From Aphelocoma coerulescens (Eukaryota; Chordata; Aves; Passeriformes; Corvidae), in the NCBI RefSeq assembly GCF_041296385.1, contig NW_027184085.1, forward strand, positions 8,489,301-8,553,300: a stretch of DNA of 64,000 nucleotides, given 5' to 3'. The position numbers and the translations under genes are program-made. Shown here one piece after another: positions 32,493 to 44,724 of this stretch. Under the pieces are notes generated by a model, which was not told where the DNA came from, made no database searches, and was given only the letters and a program-made list of their open reading frames with translations. How positions within the stretch are numbered: the stretch's first letter is position 1; every line of letters begins with the position of its first letter.

Positions 32493-34260
32493 ATCCATGG
32501 CTCTCTGACTTAGAGAGAAGGACGTTGTGCGTGCGGGACGGCGTCAAACACTTTGCACAAGTCCCGGCAGACGAGGTCACGCGCTCTGCCCCTATCCACC
32601 AATGCTGTAGCCCTACCCACAGATGGTTACCAAAATTGCCAGGAATGGCAACTTTCCCCTTTGGAAAGCCACGCTGCCTGTTACCTATCACCTCTTTGCT
32701 TTCCAGACGCCTCAGCTGAGGTTCCAGCAGAAGCAGTGCCAGCGTCTTGCCTGGCACGGAGGTCAGACTGACTCCTTTGTATTCCCGTGCTCTTCTGCTC
32801 TCCCCTTTTTAAAAACAAGGGCTATACTTCCCCTCCTCCACAGGTATCAGGGACAAGACACCATTTTTCCAATATGATCCAGGGTGGCCTAGCAACTCCA
32901 TCTGACAGTTCCCTAAGGACCCGCTAATGAATCTCTTCATGTCCCACAGACTTGCACATGTTCGGGTTCCTAAGATGGTCTCAAACCTCATCCTCTCCTA
33001 CAGTGGCCTTGGGCTCTTCACTCTTCACACGGGGCTCCCTGCATTTGCCTTCTGCAACTTGGGCAGCACGGCTGGAGCACTCGCACTGAAGAGGGACGCA
33101 CAGACGTTGCTGAGAACCTCAGCGTTCTCTTTGCCCAGGACAGCCACGTCTCCCCTTTCCTTACGCACATTATCGCTAACATTCTTTTGCTTGCAAGAGA
33201 TCTAGCGAAGCCTGCCCTCCCACCCTTGACAGCCCTGGCCAGACTCAATTCTAAAGGGGCCTTGGCAAGCCTAACCTTGTCTCTAGCTTACCGCACCCTG
33301 TCCCTGTGTTCCTTTCAGGCCACCTGTCCTCCTTCCCGCTTCCTGAAACTTTCTCTTTTTGCTCAGAGTTTGCCCAGCAGCTCCCTAGCCATCCGTGGAT
33401 GCCTCCTGGCGTTTTCGCACCAGTTCCCCCTGCTTCAAATGCATCACTCCTCAGCTTGGAGGAAGGGGATCCTTGAAATCCAGCCACATTCTTGGGCCCC
33501 TCTGTCCTCCAGGCCTCTATCATCTGGCACTCTGTCAAGTACATCCTTGAAGAGCCCAAAGTCTGCTCTCTCAAGTCCGGGCCAGGGAGTTCACTGGGTG
33601 ACCGGCTCACTGTCCCGAGGATCTCCTACTCCAACACCCCGTGGTCGCTGCAGCCAAGGCTGCCTTGGAGCACCGTATTCCCCGCCAGCTCCTCCTATTG
33701 GTGAGCACACGGCCTCTGTACTTGCTGGCTCCTCAGTCACTTGCGCAAGGGAGTTGTCAGTGACACATCCCAGAAACCTCCCACGTGGCTTGTGCCCTGC
33801 CACGTTGCCTCTCCAAAAGATATCGCTGCGGTTCAAAACCCCACTGAGGCCCAGGGCTTGCAAACGCAAAACCACTACCATCCAGCTATACGGGGCTTCG
33901 TCCACTCCATCCTCCCGCATGGATGGGCCTGTACCAGACCCCAACCCCTCTAACATCCCGTGCCTCTGGTTCCCCCTTAACCTGGACCCACAAGCTCTCC
34001 AATGGCTCCTCATCCTAACCCAGGAACATTTCCATACTTTCCACTTGCTCACTGAAACACGCACAGCTAAACCCCGCCTCACCTCCACACCCTCTTTTCC
34101 CAACTGTCTAAAACCTTCCAATCCAATGCCCCACTCATAGGAGCAATCCCACAATGTCTCCATGAGGCCAGGGAGATCATGCCCGCCCAGGCATGCCTAT
34201 GCCCTCAACTCCTCTTCCTTCTTCCCCATATTACGTGTGTTTGTGCAAAGGCATCTGAAA
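32493..34260 (-). mobile_element. Decayed CR1 ORF2 fragment, unit 9
   Basis: Same fragment. The AC dinucleotide at 33068-33069 (GT elsewhere) is shared only with units 10, 13 and 14. Confidence 0.85.
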
Positions 34261-34816
34261 CTACTGCCAAGTCTTCTCTACTTCACTCAAACGGGCCGGG
34301 CCCAGCTCCCTCAGCCTTTCTCACAAGCGATGCGCTCCCGTCCCCTCTGCGTCTACAGGGCTGGCCTGCCCCTCCAAGATCTCCACACCTCCCATGGACT
34401 AAAGAGCCCGGAACAGGACACCACCGCTCCAGGGCAGGGCTCTGGCAATCCCAAAACACAACGCATTTTGCCGCACGGGGGACAGTCTCATTTTGTTCTC
34501 TGCCTGCCTCCTCCACCGAAGCAGGGAAAACACAACCATGCCCTCACTCTGGGGCCAAACACATGGGACAACAGACACAGAGCAAGCAACACAGCAGCAG
34601 CAAAGCTCCTCCTTTCTTCCTAATCCTTCTTCACTCAAGCCTATTTTTTAATGTCTTGTTGCCCTGCCTCCTCAGCTTCCAAGACTGCAGCGAGGCCACC
34701 TCCACGCAAGAACACCTCCAGGCCTCCAGCGCTCACACCCACACACACACGCCCTTGTACACTGCCACTACCCCCGGGCCCCTGCTGCAAGAGGGGCATC
34801 CCCAGGCCTGGCCCAC

Positions 34817-34906
34817 TGACGTCACTGCTCATCCCTTGCAAGCACGAAAGGGAAACGCTGCCTAAGAGGAAAATAAAGGCAAGCCACAAAGTGAAAGGAA
34901 AAGTGA
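34817..34906 (+). promoter_or_regulatory. Distal CRE/ISRE/IRF cluster, unit 9
   Basis: CRE at 34817-34824, ISRE-like at 34846-34856 and double AAGTGA at 34889-34906, intact. A private C-to-T lies further on at 35049. Confidence 0.55.
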
Positions 34907-35175
34907 CCACGGCCACCACCAGGGCACTGCAGGTGGAAAAGATGCTTGGGCACAAAGAGAAACTTCAGCTGCACAGCACAGGCCTTGCAGCTGGCCCTGC
35001 AGCTGACCAAGAACACCCAACAACCCTCCCCGACACAGCTGACCCCGATGCCTCCGACCCAGCGCTTTCATAACCCCACTCACCCACTACTGCCACCCCA
35101 CTGCCACCACAATCCCCAACCACGGACACCCCAACAAACCACTGCCCCGAGACCACCACAGCCACCAGCCCAGAC

Positions 35176-35242
35176 TGGAAACCACGGGCGGGAACTCCCA
35201 GCAATCAGAAAGCGATGAAGGGAAAGCTGCCGCGATACAAAG
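35176..35242 (+). promoter_or_regulatory. Proximal interferon promoter, unit 9
   Basis: kappaB at 35190-35199, IRF-type element at 35208-35226 and TATA-like box at 35234-35242, unchanged. Confidence 0.65.
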
Positions 35243-35344
35243 CCGCACACCCGGCACCACCCCAAGCACAGCCACCACCAGCACCAGCGCCGAGCCTCAC
35301 CAGCCTCCTGCCCAGCACCACCCCACAGCACCCACAGACCCACC

Positions 35345-35917
35345 ATGGCTGCGCCCAACGCCCCACAGCCACGCCTGCCGCACGCCGCCCCGGCACTCCT
35401 GCTCCTCCTCACGGCTCTCGCCACCACCCTCGCCTGCCAACAGCTCTGGACACACGACGACACCTTCCCTGGCGACGCACTCCGCCTCCTCCAGGACGTG
35501 GCTCCCGGCCACGCACAGCCCTGCCACCTCCAAGAGCCGCCCTTCTTCCCCGACACCCTCCTCCACAACAACCTCCGCCCGCACCAAGCCGCCGCCACTG
35601 CCCTACGCATCCTCCAGAACCTCTTCCACACCCTCGGCACCAACAGCACCCGCCAGCACTGGCACAGCCAGGCTCGCAACGACCTCCTCAACAAACTCCA
35701 GCACTACATCCACCACCTCGAGCAATGCCTCCCCGACAACGCCACGCTCTTCAAAGGACCACGCAACCCGCTGCTCACCATCAACAAGTACTTCAGGGAC
35801 ATCCAACTCTTCCTCCACGCCCACAACCACAGCGCCTGCGCCTGGGAACACGTCCGCCTCGAAGCTCGCACCTCTTTACAGCACCTCCACAACCTCACCC
35901 GCACCATGCGCCGCTAG
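35345..35917 (+). CDS. IFNA-like: Type I interferon (IFN-alpha-like), copy 9
   Basis: The protein is identical to copy 1. Silent markers are P42 CCT, T85 ACT and P142 CCG. The 3' flank is A-type. Copy 13 has the same set 16297 nt downstream. Confidence 0.93.
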   Translation: MAAPNAPQPRLPHAAPALLLLLTALATTLACQQLWTHDDTFPGDALRLLQDVAPGHAQPCHLQEPPFFPDTLLHNNLRPHQAAATALRILQNLFHTLGTNSTRQHWHSQARNDLLNKLQHYIHHLEQCLPDNATLFKGPRNPLLTINKYFRDIQLFLHAHNHSACAWEHVRLEARTSLQHLHNLTRTMRR

Positions 35918-36129
35918 CGCAAACACCCACCCCCACACACCGACCCACGTCCACGTGCCTCCCGCCACGCTCCCGCACCAACGCCCCAAACCCACCCCGT
36001 GCCTCACGCCTCCCCTCTCCTGGGACAACAGACACGGCTGCAACCACCGCACGGCACCCGCAGCCTGCGACCACTGCGCCTCCATTCATACAGCCTCTCC
36101 CATCGATTTGGACAAAGGACTTTCTCTAC

Positions 36130-36204
36130 TTATTTATTCATTTATTTATTTATTCACTTATTTATTCACTTATTTATTCACTTATTTATGCCACCGAAAA
36201 TAAA
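36130..36204 (+). promoter_or_regulatory. AU-rich element and poly(A) signal, copy 9
   Basis: 60-nt tract (36130-36189) with the extra-interruption pattern of copy 7. AATAAA at 36199-36204. Confidence 0.85.
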
Positions 36205-36497
36205 GACCCCTGACAAAACACTTGCCACTGCCTCTCGTCTCACTAACTCTGCAAACTCAGCCTTTGGGCCGGCGGAAAGCCACCTCTACTCAGCACCTAC
36301 TCCTCTACTCCCAGCCCTGCTCCAGAAAGGGCTCTGCACAGCCCCTACCCGCTCTTCTCACTGCCACCTGCCCAAGCAGGTTTGTGCAGCAACCCCTTTG
36401 GAAAAACATTCCCAGCATTTGCCCAACATCACAAAAATAAAGACAGGATAAGGCTGGAAAGCACCACTGCAGCTCATCTGCTTTATCCACAGAGTCC

Positions 36498-36562
36498 TCC
36501 ATCCATCCCATCCATCCATCCATCCATCCATCCATCCATCCATCCATCCATCCATCCATCCA
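36498..36562 (+). repeat. (ATCC)n microsatellite, unit 9
   Basis: 65 nt with the ATCCCATCC interruption. This is the only interrupted tract in block A. Confidence 0.97.
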
Positions 36563-38330
36563 ATCCATGGCTCTCTGACTTAGAGAGAAGGACGTTGTGC
36601 GTGTGGGACGGCGTCAAACACTTTGCACAAGTCCCGGCAGACGAGGTCACGCGCTCTGCCCCTATCCACCAATGCTGTAGCCCTACCCACAGATGGTTAC
36701 CAAAATTGCCAGGAATGGCAACTTTCCCCTTTGGAAAGCCACGCTGCCTGTTACCTATCACCTCTTTGCTTTCCAGACGCCTCAGCTGAGGTTCCAGCAG
36801 AAGCAGTGCCAGCGTCTTGCCTGGCACGGAGGTCAGACTGACTCCTTTGTATTCCCGTGCTCTTCTGCTCTCCCCTTTTTAAAAACAAGGGCTATACTTC
36901 CCCTCCTCCACAGGTATCAGGGACAAGACACCATTTTTCCAATATGATCCAGGGTGGCCTAGCAACTCCATCTGACAGTTCCCTAAGGACCCGCTAATGA
37001 ATCTCTTCATGTCCCACAGACTTGCACATGTTCGGGTTCCTAAGATGGTCTCAAACCTCATCCTCTCCTACAGTGGCCTTGGGCTCTTCACTCTTCACAC
37101 GGGGCTCCCTGCATTTGCCTTCTGCAACTTGGGCAGCACGGCTGGAGCACTCGCACTGAAGAGGGACGCACAGACGTTGCTGAGAACCTCAGCGTTCTCT
37201 TTGCCCAGGACAGCCACGTCTCCCCTTTCCTTACGCACATTATCGCTAACATTCTTTTGCTTGCAAGAGATCTAGCGAAGCCTGCCCTCCCACCCTTGAC
37301 AGCCCTGGCCAGACTCAATTCTAAAGGGGCCTTGGCAAGCCTAACCTTGTCTCTAGCTTACCGCACCCTGTCCCTGTGTTCCTTTCAGGCCACCTGTCCT
37401 CCTTCCCGCTTCCTGAAACTTTCTCTTTTTGCTCAGAGTTTGCCCAGCAGCTCCCTAGCCATCCGTGGATGCCTCCTGGCGTTTTCGCACCAGTTCCCCC
37501 TGCTTCAAATGCATCACTCCTCAGCTTGGAGGAAGGGGATCCTTGAAATCCAGCCACATTCTTGGGCCCCTCTGTCCTCCAGGCCTCTATCATCTGGCAC
37601 TCTGTCAAGTACATCCTTGAAGAGCCCAAAGTCTGCTCTCTCAAGTCCGGGCCAGGGAGTTCACTGGGTGACCGGCTCACTGTCCCGAGGATCTCCTACT
37701 CCAACACCCCGTGGTCGCTGCAGCCAAGGCTGCCTTGGAGCACCGTATTCCCCGCCAGCTCCTCCTATTGGTGAGCACACGGCCTCTGTCCTTGCTGGCT
37801 CCTCAGTCACTTGCGCAAGGGAGTTGTCAGTGACACATCCCAGAAACCTCCCACGTGGCTTGTGCCCTGCCACGTTGCCTCTCCAAAAGATATCGCTGCG
37901 GTTCAAAACCCCACTGAGGCCCAGGGCTTGCAAACGCAAAACCACTACCATCCAGCTATACGGGGCTTCGTCCACTCCATCCTCCCGCATGGATGGGCCT
38001 GTACCAGACCCCAACCCCTCTAACATCCCGTGCCTCTGGTTCCCCCTTAACCTGGACCCACAAGCTCTCCAATGGCTCCTCATCCTAACCCAGGAACATT
38101 TCCATACTTTCCACTTGCTCACTGAAACACGCACAGCTAAACCCCGCCTCACCTCCACACCCTCTTTTCCCAACTGTCTAAAACCTTCCAATCCAATGCC
38201 CCACTCATAGGAGCAATCCCACAATGTCTCCATGAGGCCAGGGAGATCATGCCCGCCCAGGCATGCCTGTGCCCTCAACTCCTCTTCCTTCTTCCCCATA
38301 TTACGTGTGTTTGTGCAAAGGCATCTGAAA
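36563..38330 (-). mobile_element. Decayed CR1 ORF2 fragment, unit 10
   Basis: Same fragment. It has T at 36604 and the AC dinucleotide at 37138-37139, both shared with unit 14. Confidence 0.85.
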
Positions 38331-38886
38331 CTACTGCCAAGTCTTCTCTACTTCACTCAAACGGGCCGGGCCCAGCTCCCTCAGCCTTTCTCACAAGCGA
38401 TGCGCTCCCGTCCCCTCTGCGTCTACAGGGCTGGCCTGCCCCTCCAAGATCTCCACACCTCCCATGGACTAAAGAGCCCGGAACAGGACACCACCGCTCC
38501 AGGGCAGGGCTCTGGCAATCCCAAAACACAACGCATTTTGCCGCACGGGGGACAGTCTCATTTTGTTCTCTGCCTGCCTCCTCCACAGAAGCAGGGAAAA
38601 CACAACCATGCCCTCACTCTGGGGCCAAACACATGGGACAACAGACACAGAGCAAGCAACACAGCAGCAGCAAAGCTCCTCCTTTCTTCCTAATCCTTCT
38701 TCACTCAAGCCTATTTTTTAATGTCTTGTTGCCCTGCCTCCTCAGCTTCCAAGACTGCAGCGAGGCCACCTCCACGCAAGAACACCTCCAGGCCTCCAGC
38801 GCTCACACCCACACACACACGCCCTTGTACACTGCCACTACCCCCGGGCCCCTGCTGCAAGAGGGGCATCCCCAGGCCTGGCCCAC

Positions 38887-38976
38887 TGACGTCACTGCTC
38901 ATCCCTTGCAAGCACGAAAGGGAAACGCTGCCTAAGAGGAAAATAAAGGCAAGCCACAAAGTGAAAGGAAAAGTGA
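38887..38976 (+). promoter_or_regulatory. Distal CRE/ISRE/IRF cluster, unit 10
   Basis: CRE at 38887-38894, ISRE-like at 38916-38926 and double AAGTGA at 38959-38976, intact. Confidence 0.55.
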
Positions 38977-39245
38977 CCACGGCCACCACCAGGGCACTGC
39001 AGGTGGAAAAGATGCTTGGGCACAAAGAGAAACTTCAGCTGCACAGCACAGGCCTTGCAGCTGGCCCTGCAGCTGACCAAGAACACCCAACAACCCTCCC
39101 CGACACAGCTGACCCCGACGCCTCCGACCCAGCGCTTTCATAACCCCACTCACCCACTACTGCCACCCCACTGCCACCACAATCCCCAACCACGGACACC
39201 CCAACAAACCACTGCCCCGAGACCACCACAGCCACCAGCCCAGAC

Positions 39246-39312
39246 TGGAAACCACGGGCGGGAACTCCCAGCAATCAGAAAGCGATGAAGGGAAAGCTGC
39301 CGCGATACAAAG
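39246..39312 (+). promoter_or_regulatory. Proximal interferon promoter, unit 10
   Basis: kappaB at 39260-39269, IRF-type element at 39278-39296 and TATA-like box at 39304-39312, unchanged. Confidence 0.65.
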
Positions 39313-39414
39313 CCGCACACCCGGCACCACCCCAAGCACAGCCACCACCAGCACCAGCGCCGAGCCTCACCAGCCTCCTGCCCAGCACCACCCCACAGCA
39401 CCCACAGACCCACC

Positions 39415-39987
39415 ATGGCTGCGCCCAACGCCCCACAGCCACGCCTGCCGCACGCCGCCCCGGCACTCCTGCTCCTCCTCACGGCTCTCGCCACCACCCT
39501 CGCCTGCCAACAGCTCTGGACACACGACGACACCTTCCCCGGCGACGCACTCCGCCTCCTCCAGGACGTGGCTCCCGGCCACGCACAGCCCTGCCACCTC
39601 CAAGAGCCGCCCTTCTTCCCCGACACCCTCCTCCACAACAACCTCCGCCCGCACCAAGCCGCCGCCACCGCCCTACGCATCCTCCAGAACCTCTTCCACA
39701 CCCTCGGCACCAACAGCACCCGCCAGCACTGGCACAGCCAGGCTCGCAACGACCTCCTCAACAAACTCCAGCACTACATCCACCACCTCGAGCAATGCCT
39801 CCCCGACAACGCCACGCTCTTCAAAGGACCACGCAACCCGCTGCTCACCATCAACAAGTACTTCAGGGACATCCAACTCTTCCTCCACGCCCACAACCAC
39901 AGCGCCTGCGCCTGGGAACACGTCCGCCTCGAAGCTCGCACCTCTTTACAGCACCTCCACAACCTCACCCGCACCATGCGCCGCTAG
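39415..39987 (+). CDS. IFNA-like: Type I interferon (IFN-alpha-like), copy 10
   Basis: The protein is identical to copy 1. P142 is CCG and the 3' flank is T-type. A C-to-T in the 3' UTR at 40147 (ACTGTGCC) is shared only with copy 14. Confidence 0.93.
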   Translation: MAAPNAPQPRLPHAAPALLLLLTALATTLACQQLWTHDDTFPGDALRLLQDVAPGHAQPCHLQEPPFFPDTLLHNNLRPHQAAATALRILQNLFHTLGTNSTRQHWHSQARNDLLNKLQHYIHHLEQCLPDNATLFKGPRNPLLTINKYFRDIQLFLHAHNHSACAWEHVRLEARTSLQHLHNLTRTMRR

Positions 39988-40199
39988 CGCAAACACCCAC
40001 CCCCACACACCGACCCACGTCCTCGTGCCTCCCGCCACGCTCCCGCACCAACGCCCCAAACCCACCCCGTGCCTCACGCCTCCCCTCTCCTGGGACAACA
40101 GACACGGCTGCAACCACCGCACGGCACCCGCAGCCTGCGACCACTGTGCCTCCATTCATACAGCCTCTCCCATCGATTTGGACAAAGGACTTTCTCTAC

Positions 40200-40274
40200 T
40201 TATTTATTCATTTATTTATTTATTTATTTATTTATTCACTTATTTATTCACTTATTTATGCCACCGAAAATAAA
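40200..40274 (+). promoter_or_regulatory. AU-rich element and poly(A) signal, copy 10
   Basis: 60-nt ATTTA tract (40200-40259), copy-1 pattern. AATAAA at 40269-40274. Confidence 0.85.
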
Positions 40275-40567
40275 GACCCCTGACAAAACACTTGCCACTG
40301 CCTCTCGTCTCACTAACTCTGCAAACTCAGCCTTTGGGCCGGCGGAAAGCCACCTCTACTCAGCACCTACTCCTCTACTCCCAGCCCTGCTCCAGAAAGG
40401 GCTCTGCACAGCCCCTACCCGCTCTTCTCACTGCCACCTGCCCAAGCAGGTTTGTGCAGCAACCCCTTTGGAAAAACATTCCCAGCATTTGCCCAACATC
40501 ACAAAAATAAAGACAGGATAAGGCTGGAAAGCACCACTGCAGCTCATCTGCTTTATCCACAGAGTCC

Positions 40568-40643
40568 TCCATCCATCCATCCATCCATCCATCCATCCAT
40601 CCATCCATCCATCCATCCATCCATCCATCCATCCATCCATCCA
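40568..40643 (+). repeat. (ATCC)n microsatellite, unit 10
   Basis: 76 nt, uninterrupted (19 repeats). Confidence 0.97.
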
Positions 40644-42411
40644 ATCCATGGCTCTCTGACTTAGAGAGAAGGACGTTGTGCGTGCGGGACGGCGTCAAAC
40701 ACTTTGCACAAGTCCCGGCAGACGAGGTCACGCGCTCTGCCCCTATCCACCAATGCTGTAGCCCTACCCACAGATGGTTACCAAAATTGCCAGGAATGGC
40801 AACTTTCCCCTTTGGAAAGCCACGCTGCCTGTTACCTATCACCTCTTTGCTTTCCAGACGCCTCAGCTGAGGTTCCAGCAGAAGCAGTGCCAGCGTCTTG
40901 CCTGGCACGGAGGTCAGACTGACTCCTTTGTATTCCCGTGCTCTTCTGCTCTCCCCTTTTTAAAAACAAGGGCTATACTTCCCCTCCTCCACAGGTATCA
41001 GGGACAAGACACCATTTTTCCAATATGATCCAGGGTGGCCTAGCAACTCCATCTGACAGTTCCCTAAGGACCCGCTAATGAATCTCTTCATGTCCCACAG
41101 ACTTGCACATGTTCGGGTTCCTAAGATGGTCTCAAACCTCATCCTCTCCTACAGTGGCCTTGGGCTCTTCACTCTTCACACGGGGCTCCCTGCATTTGCC
41201 TTCTGCAACTTGGGCAGCGTGGCTGGAGCACTCGCACTGAAGAGGGACGCACAGACGTTGCTGAGAACCTCAGCGTTCTCTTTGCCCAGGACAGCCACGT
41301 CTCCCCTTTCCTTACGCACATTATCGCTAACATTCTTTTGCTTGCAAGAGATCTAGCGAAGCCTGCCCTCCCACCCTTGACAGCCCTGGCCAGACTCAAT
41401 TCTAAAGGGGCCTTGGCAAGCCTAACCTTGTCTCTAGCTTATCGCACCCAGTCCCTGTGTTCCTTTCAGGCCACCTGTCCTCCTTCCCGCTTCCTGAAAC
41501 TTTCTCTTTTTGCTCAGAGTTTGCCCAGCAGCTCCCTAGCCATCCGTGGATGCCTCCTGGCGTTTTCGCACCAGTTCCCCCTGCTTCAAATGCATCACTC
41601 CTCAGCTTGGAGGAAGGGGATCCTTGAAATCCAGCCACATTCTTGGGCCCCTCTGTCCTCCAGGCCTCTATCATCTGGCACTCTGTCAAGTACATCCTTG
41701 AAGAGCCCAAAGTCTGCTCTCTCAAGTCCGGGCCAGGGAGTTCACTGGGTGACCGGCTCACTGTCCCGAGGATCTCCTACTCCAACACCCCGTGGTCGCT
41801 GCAGCCAAGGCTGCCTTGGAGCACCGTATTCCCCGCCAGCTCCTCCTATTGGTGAGCACACGGCCTCTGTCCTTGCTGGCTCCTCAGTCACTTGCGCAAG
41901 GGAGTTGTCAGTGACACATCCCAGAAACCTCCCACGTGGCTTGTGCCCTGCCACGTTGCCTCTCCAAAAGATATCGCTGCGGTTCAAAACCCCACTGAGG
42001 CCCAGGGCTTGCAAACGCAAAACCACTACCATCCAGCTATACGGGGCTTCGTCCACTCCATCCTCCCGCATGGATGGGCCTGTACCAGACCCCAACCCCT
42101 CTAACATCCCGTGCCTCTGGTTCCCCCTTAACCTGGACCCACAAGCTCTCCAATGGCTCCTCATCCTAACCCAGGAACATTTCCATACTTTCCACTTGCT
42201 CACTGAAACACGCACAGCTAAACCCCGCCTCACCTCCACACCCTCTTTTCCCAACTGTCTAAAACCTTCCAATCCAATGCCCCACTCATAGGAGCAATCC
42301 CACAATGTCTCCATGAGGCCAGGGAGATCATGCCCGCCCAGGCATGCCTATGCCCTCAACTCCTCTTCCTTCTTCCCCATATTACGTGTGTTTGTGCAAA
42401 GGCATCTGAAA
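40644..42411 (-). mobile_element. Decayed CR1 ORF2 fragment, unit 11
   Basis: Same fragment. T at 41442 and A at 41450 are shared only with unit 15. Confidence 0.85.
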
Positions 42412-42967
42412 CTACTGCCAAGTCTTCTCTACTTCACTCAAACGGGCCGGGCCCAGCTCCCTCAGCCTTTCTCACAAGCGATGCGCTCCCGTCCCCTCTG
42501 CGTCTACAGGGCTGGCCTGCCCCTCCAAGATCTCCACACCTCCCATGGACTAAAGAGCCCGGAACAGGACACCACCGCTCCAGGGCAGGGCTCTGGCAAT
42601 CCCAAAACACAACGCATTTTGCCGCACGGGGGACAGTCTCATTTTGTTCTCTGCCTGCCTCCTCCACCGAAGCAGGGAAAACACAACCATGCCCTCACTC
42701 TGGGGCCAAACACATGGGACAACAGACACAGAGCAAGCAACACAGCAGCAGCAAAGCTCCTCCTTTCTTCCTAATCCTTCTTCACTCAAGCCTATTTTTT
42801 AATGTCTTGTTGCCCTGCCTCCTCAGCTTCCAAGACTGCAGCGAGGCCACCTCCACGCAAGAACACCTCCAGGCCTCCAGCGCTCACACCCACACACACA
42901 CGCCCTTGTACACTGCCACTACCCCCGGGCCCCTGCTGCAAGAGGGGCATCCCCAGGCCCGGCCCAC

Positions 42968-43057
42968 TGACGTCACTGCTCATCCCTTGCAAGCACGAAA
43001 GGGAAACGCTGCCTAAGAGGAAAATAAAGGCAAGCCACAAAGTGAAAGGAAAAGTGA
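42968..43057 (+). promoter_or_regulatory. Distal CRE/ISRE/IRF cluster, unit 11
   Basis: CRE at 42968-42975, ISRE-like at 42997-43007 and double AAGTGA at 43040-43057, intact. Confidence 0.55.
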
Positions 43058-43326
43058 CCACGGCCACCACCAGGGCACTGCAGGTGGAAAAGATGCTTGG
43101 GCACAAAGAGAAACTTCAGCTGCACAGCACAGGCCTTGCAGCTGGCCCTGCAGCTGACCAAGAACACCCAACAACCCTCCCCGACACAGCTGACCCCGAC
43201 GCCTCCGACCCAGCGCTTTCATAACCCCACTCACCCACTACTGCCACCCCACTGCCACCACAATCCCCAACCACGGACACCCCAACAAACCACTGCCCCG
43301 AGACCACCACAGCCACCAGCCCAGAC

Positions 43327-43393
43327 TGGAAACCACGGGCGGGAACTCCCAGCAATCAGAAAGCGATGAAGGGAAAGCTGCCGCGATACAAAG
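43327..43393 (+). promoter_or_regulatory. Proximal interferon promoter, unit 11
   Basis: kappaB at 43341-43350, IRF-type element at 43359-43377 and TATA-like box at 43385-43393, unchanged. Confidence 0.65.
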
Positions 43394-43495
43394 CCGCACA
43401 CCCGGCACCACCCCAAGCACAGCCACCACCAGCACCAGCGCCGAGCCTCACCAGCCTCCTGCCCAGCACCACCCCACAGCACCCACAGACCCACC

Positions 43496-44068
43496 ATGGC
43501 TGCGCCCAACGCCCCACAGCCACGCCTGCCGCACGCCGCCCCGGCACTCCTGCTCCTCCTCACGGCTCTCGCCACCACCCGCGCCTGCCAACAGCTCTGG
43601 ACACACGACGACACCTTCCCTGGCGACGCACTCCGCCTCCTCCAGGACGTGGCTCCCGGCCACGCACAGCCCTGCCACCTCCAAGAGCCGCCCTTCTTCC
43701 CCGACACCCTCCTCCACAACAACCTCCGCCCGCACCAAGCCGCCGCCACTGCCCTACGCATCCTCCAGAACCTCTTCCACACCCTCGGCACCAACAGCAC
43801 CCACCAGCACTGGCACAGCCAGGCTCGCAACGACCTCCTCAACAAACTCCAGCACTACATCCACCACCTCGAGCAATGCCTCCCCGACAACGCCACGCTC
43901 TTCAAAGGACCACGCAACCCGCTGCTCACCATCAACAAGTACTTCAGGGACATCCAACTCTTCCTCCACGCCCACAACCACAGCGCCTGCGCCTGGGAAC
44001 ACGTCCGCCTCGAAGCTCGCACCTCTTTACAGCACCTCCACAACCTCACCCGCACCATGCGCCGCTAG
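43496..44068 (+). CDS. IFNA-like: Type I interferon (IFN-alpha-like), copy 11, L29R and R103H
   Basis: This copy and copy 15 are the only ones whose mature protein differs. R103H (CGC to CAC) falls directly after the N100-S-T sequon, in the inter-helix region before W106, leaving the sequon intact. L29R in the signal peptide is shared with copy 7. Silent markers are P42 CCT, T85 ACT and P142 CCG. The 3' flank is A-type. Confidence 0.93.
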   Translation: MAAPNAPQPRLPHAAPALLLLLTALATTRACQQLWTHDDTFPGDALRLLQDVAPGHAQPCHLQEPPFFPDTLLHNNLRPHQAAATALRILQNLFHTLGTNSTHQHWHSQARNDLLNKLQHYIHHLEQCLPDNATLFKGPRNPLLTINKYFRDIQLFLHAHNHSACAWEHVRLEARTSLQHLHNLTRTMRR

Positions 44069-44280
44069 CGCAAACACCCACCCCCACACACCGACCCACG
44101 TCCACGTGCCTCCCGCCACGCTCCCGCACCAACGCCCCAAACCCACCCCGTGCCTCACGCCTCCCCTCTCCTGGGACAACAGACACGGCTGCAACCACCG
44201 CACGGCACCCGCAGCCTGCGACCACTGCGCCTCCATTCATACAGCCTCTCCCATCGATTTGGACAAAGGACTTTCTCTAC

Positions 44281-44355
44281 TTATTTATTCATTCATTTAT
44301 TTATTTATTTATTTATTCACTTATTTATTCACTTATTTATGCCACCGAAAATAAA
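44281..44355 (+). promoter_or_regulatory. AU-rich element and poly(A) signal, copy 11
   Basis: 60-nt tract (44281-44340) starting with a double TTCA interruption, a pattern shared with copies 12 and 15. AATAAA at 44350-44355. Confidence 0.85.
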
Positions 44356-44648
44356 GACCCCTGACAAAACACTTGCCACTGCCTCTCGTCTCACTAACTC
44401 TGCAAACTCAGCCTTTGGGCCGGCGGAAAGCCACCTCTACTCAGCAGCTACTCCTCTACTCCCAGCCCTGCTCCAGAAAGGGCTCTGCACAGCCCCTACC
44501 CGCTCTTCTCACTGCCACCTGCCCAAGCAGGTTTGTGCAGCAACCCCTTTGGAAAAACATTCCCAGCATTTGCCCAACATCACAAAAATAAAGACAGGAT
44601 AAGGCTGGAAAGCACCACTGCAGCTCATCTGCTTTATCCACAGAGTCC

Positions 44649-44724
44649 TCCATCCATCCATCCATCCATCCATCCATCCATCCATCCATCCATCCATCCA
44701 TCCATCCATCCATCCATCCATCCA
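44649..44724 (+). repeat. (ATCC)n microsatellite, unit 11
   Basis: 76 nt, uninterrupted, 12 nt longer than the matching tract in unit 15. Confidence 0.97.
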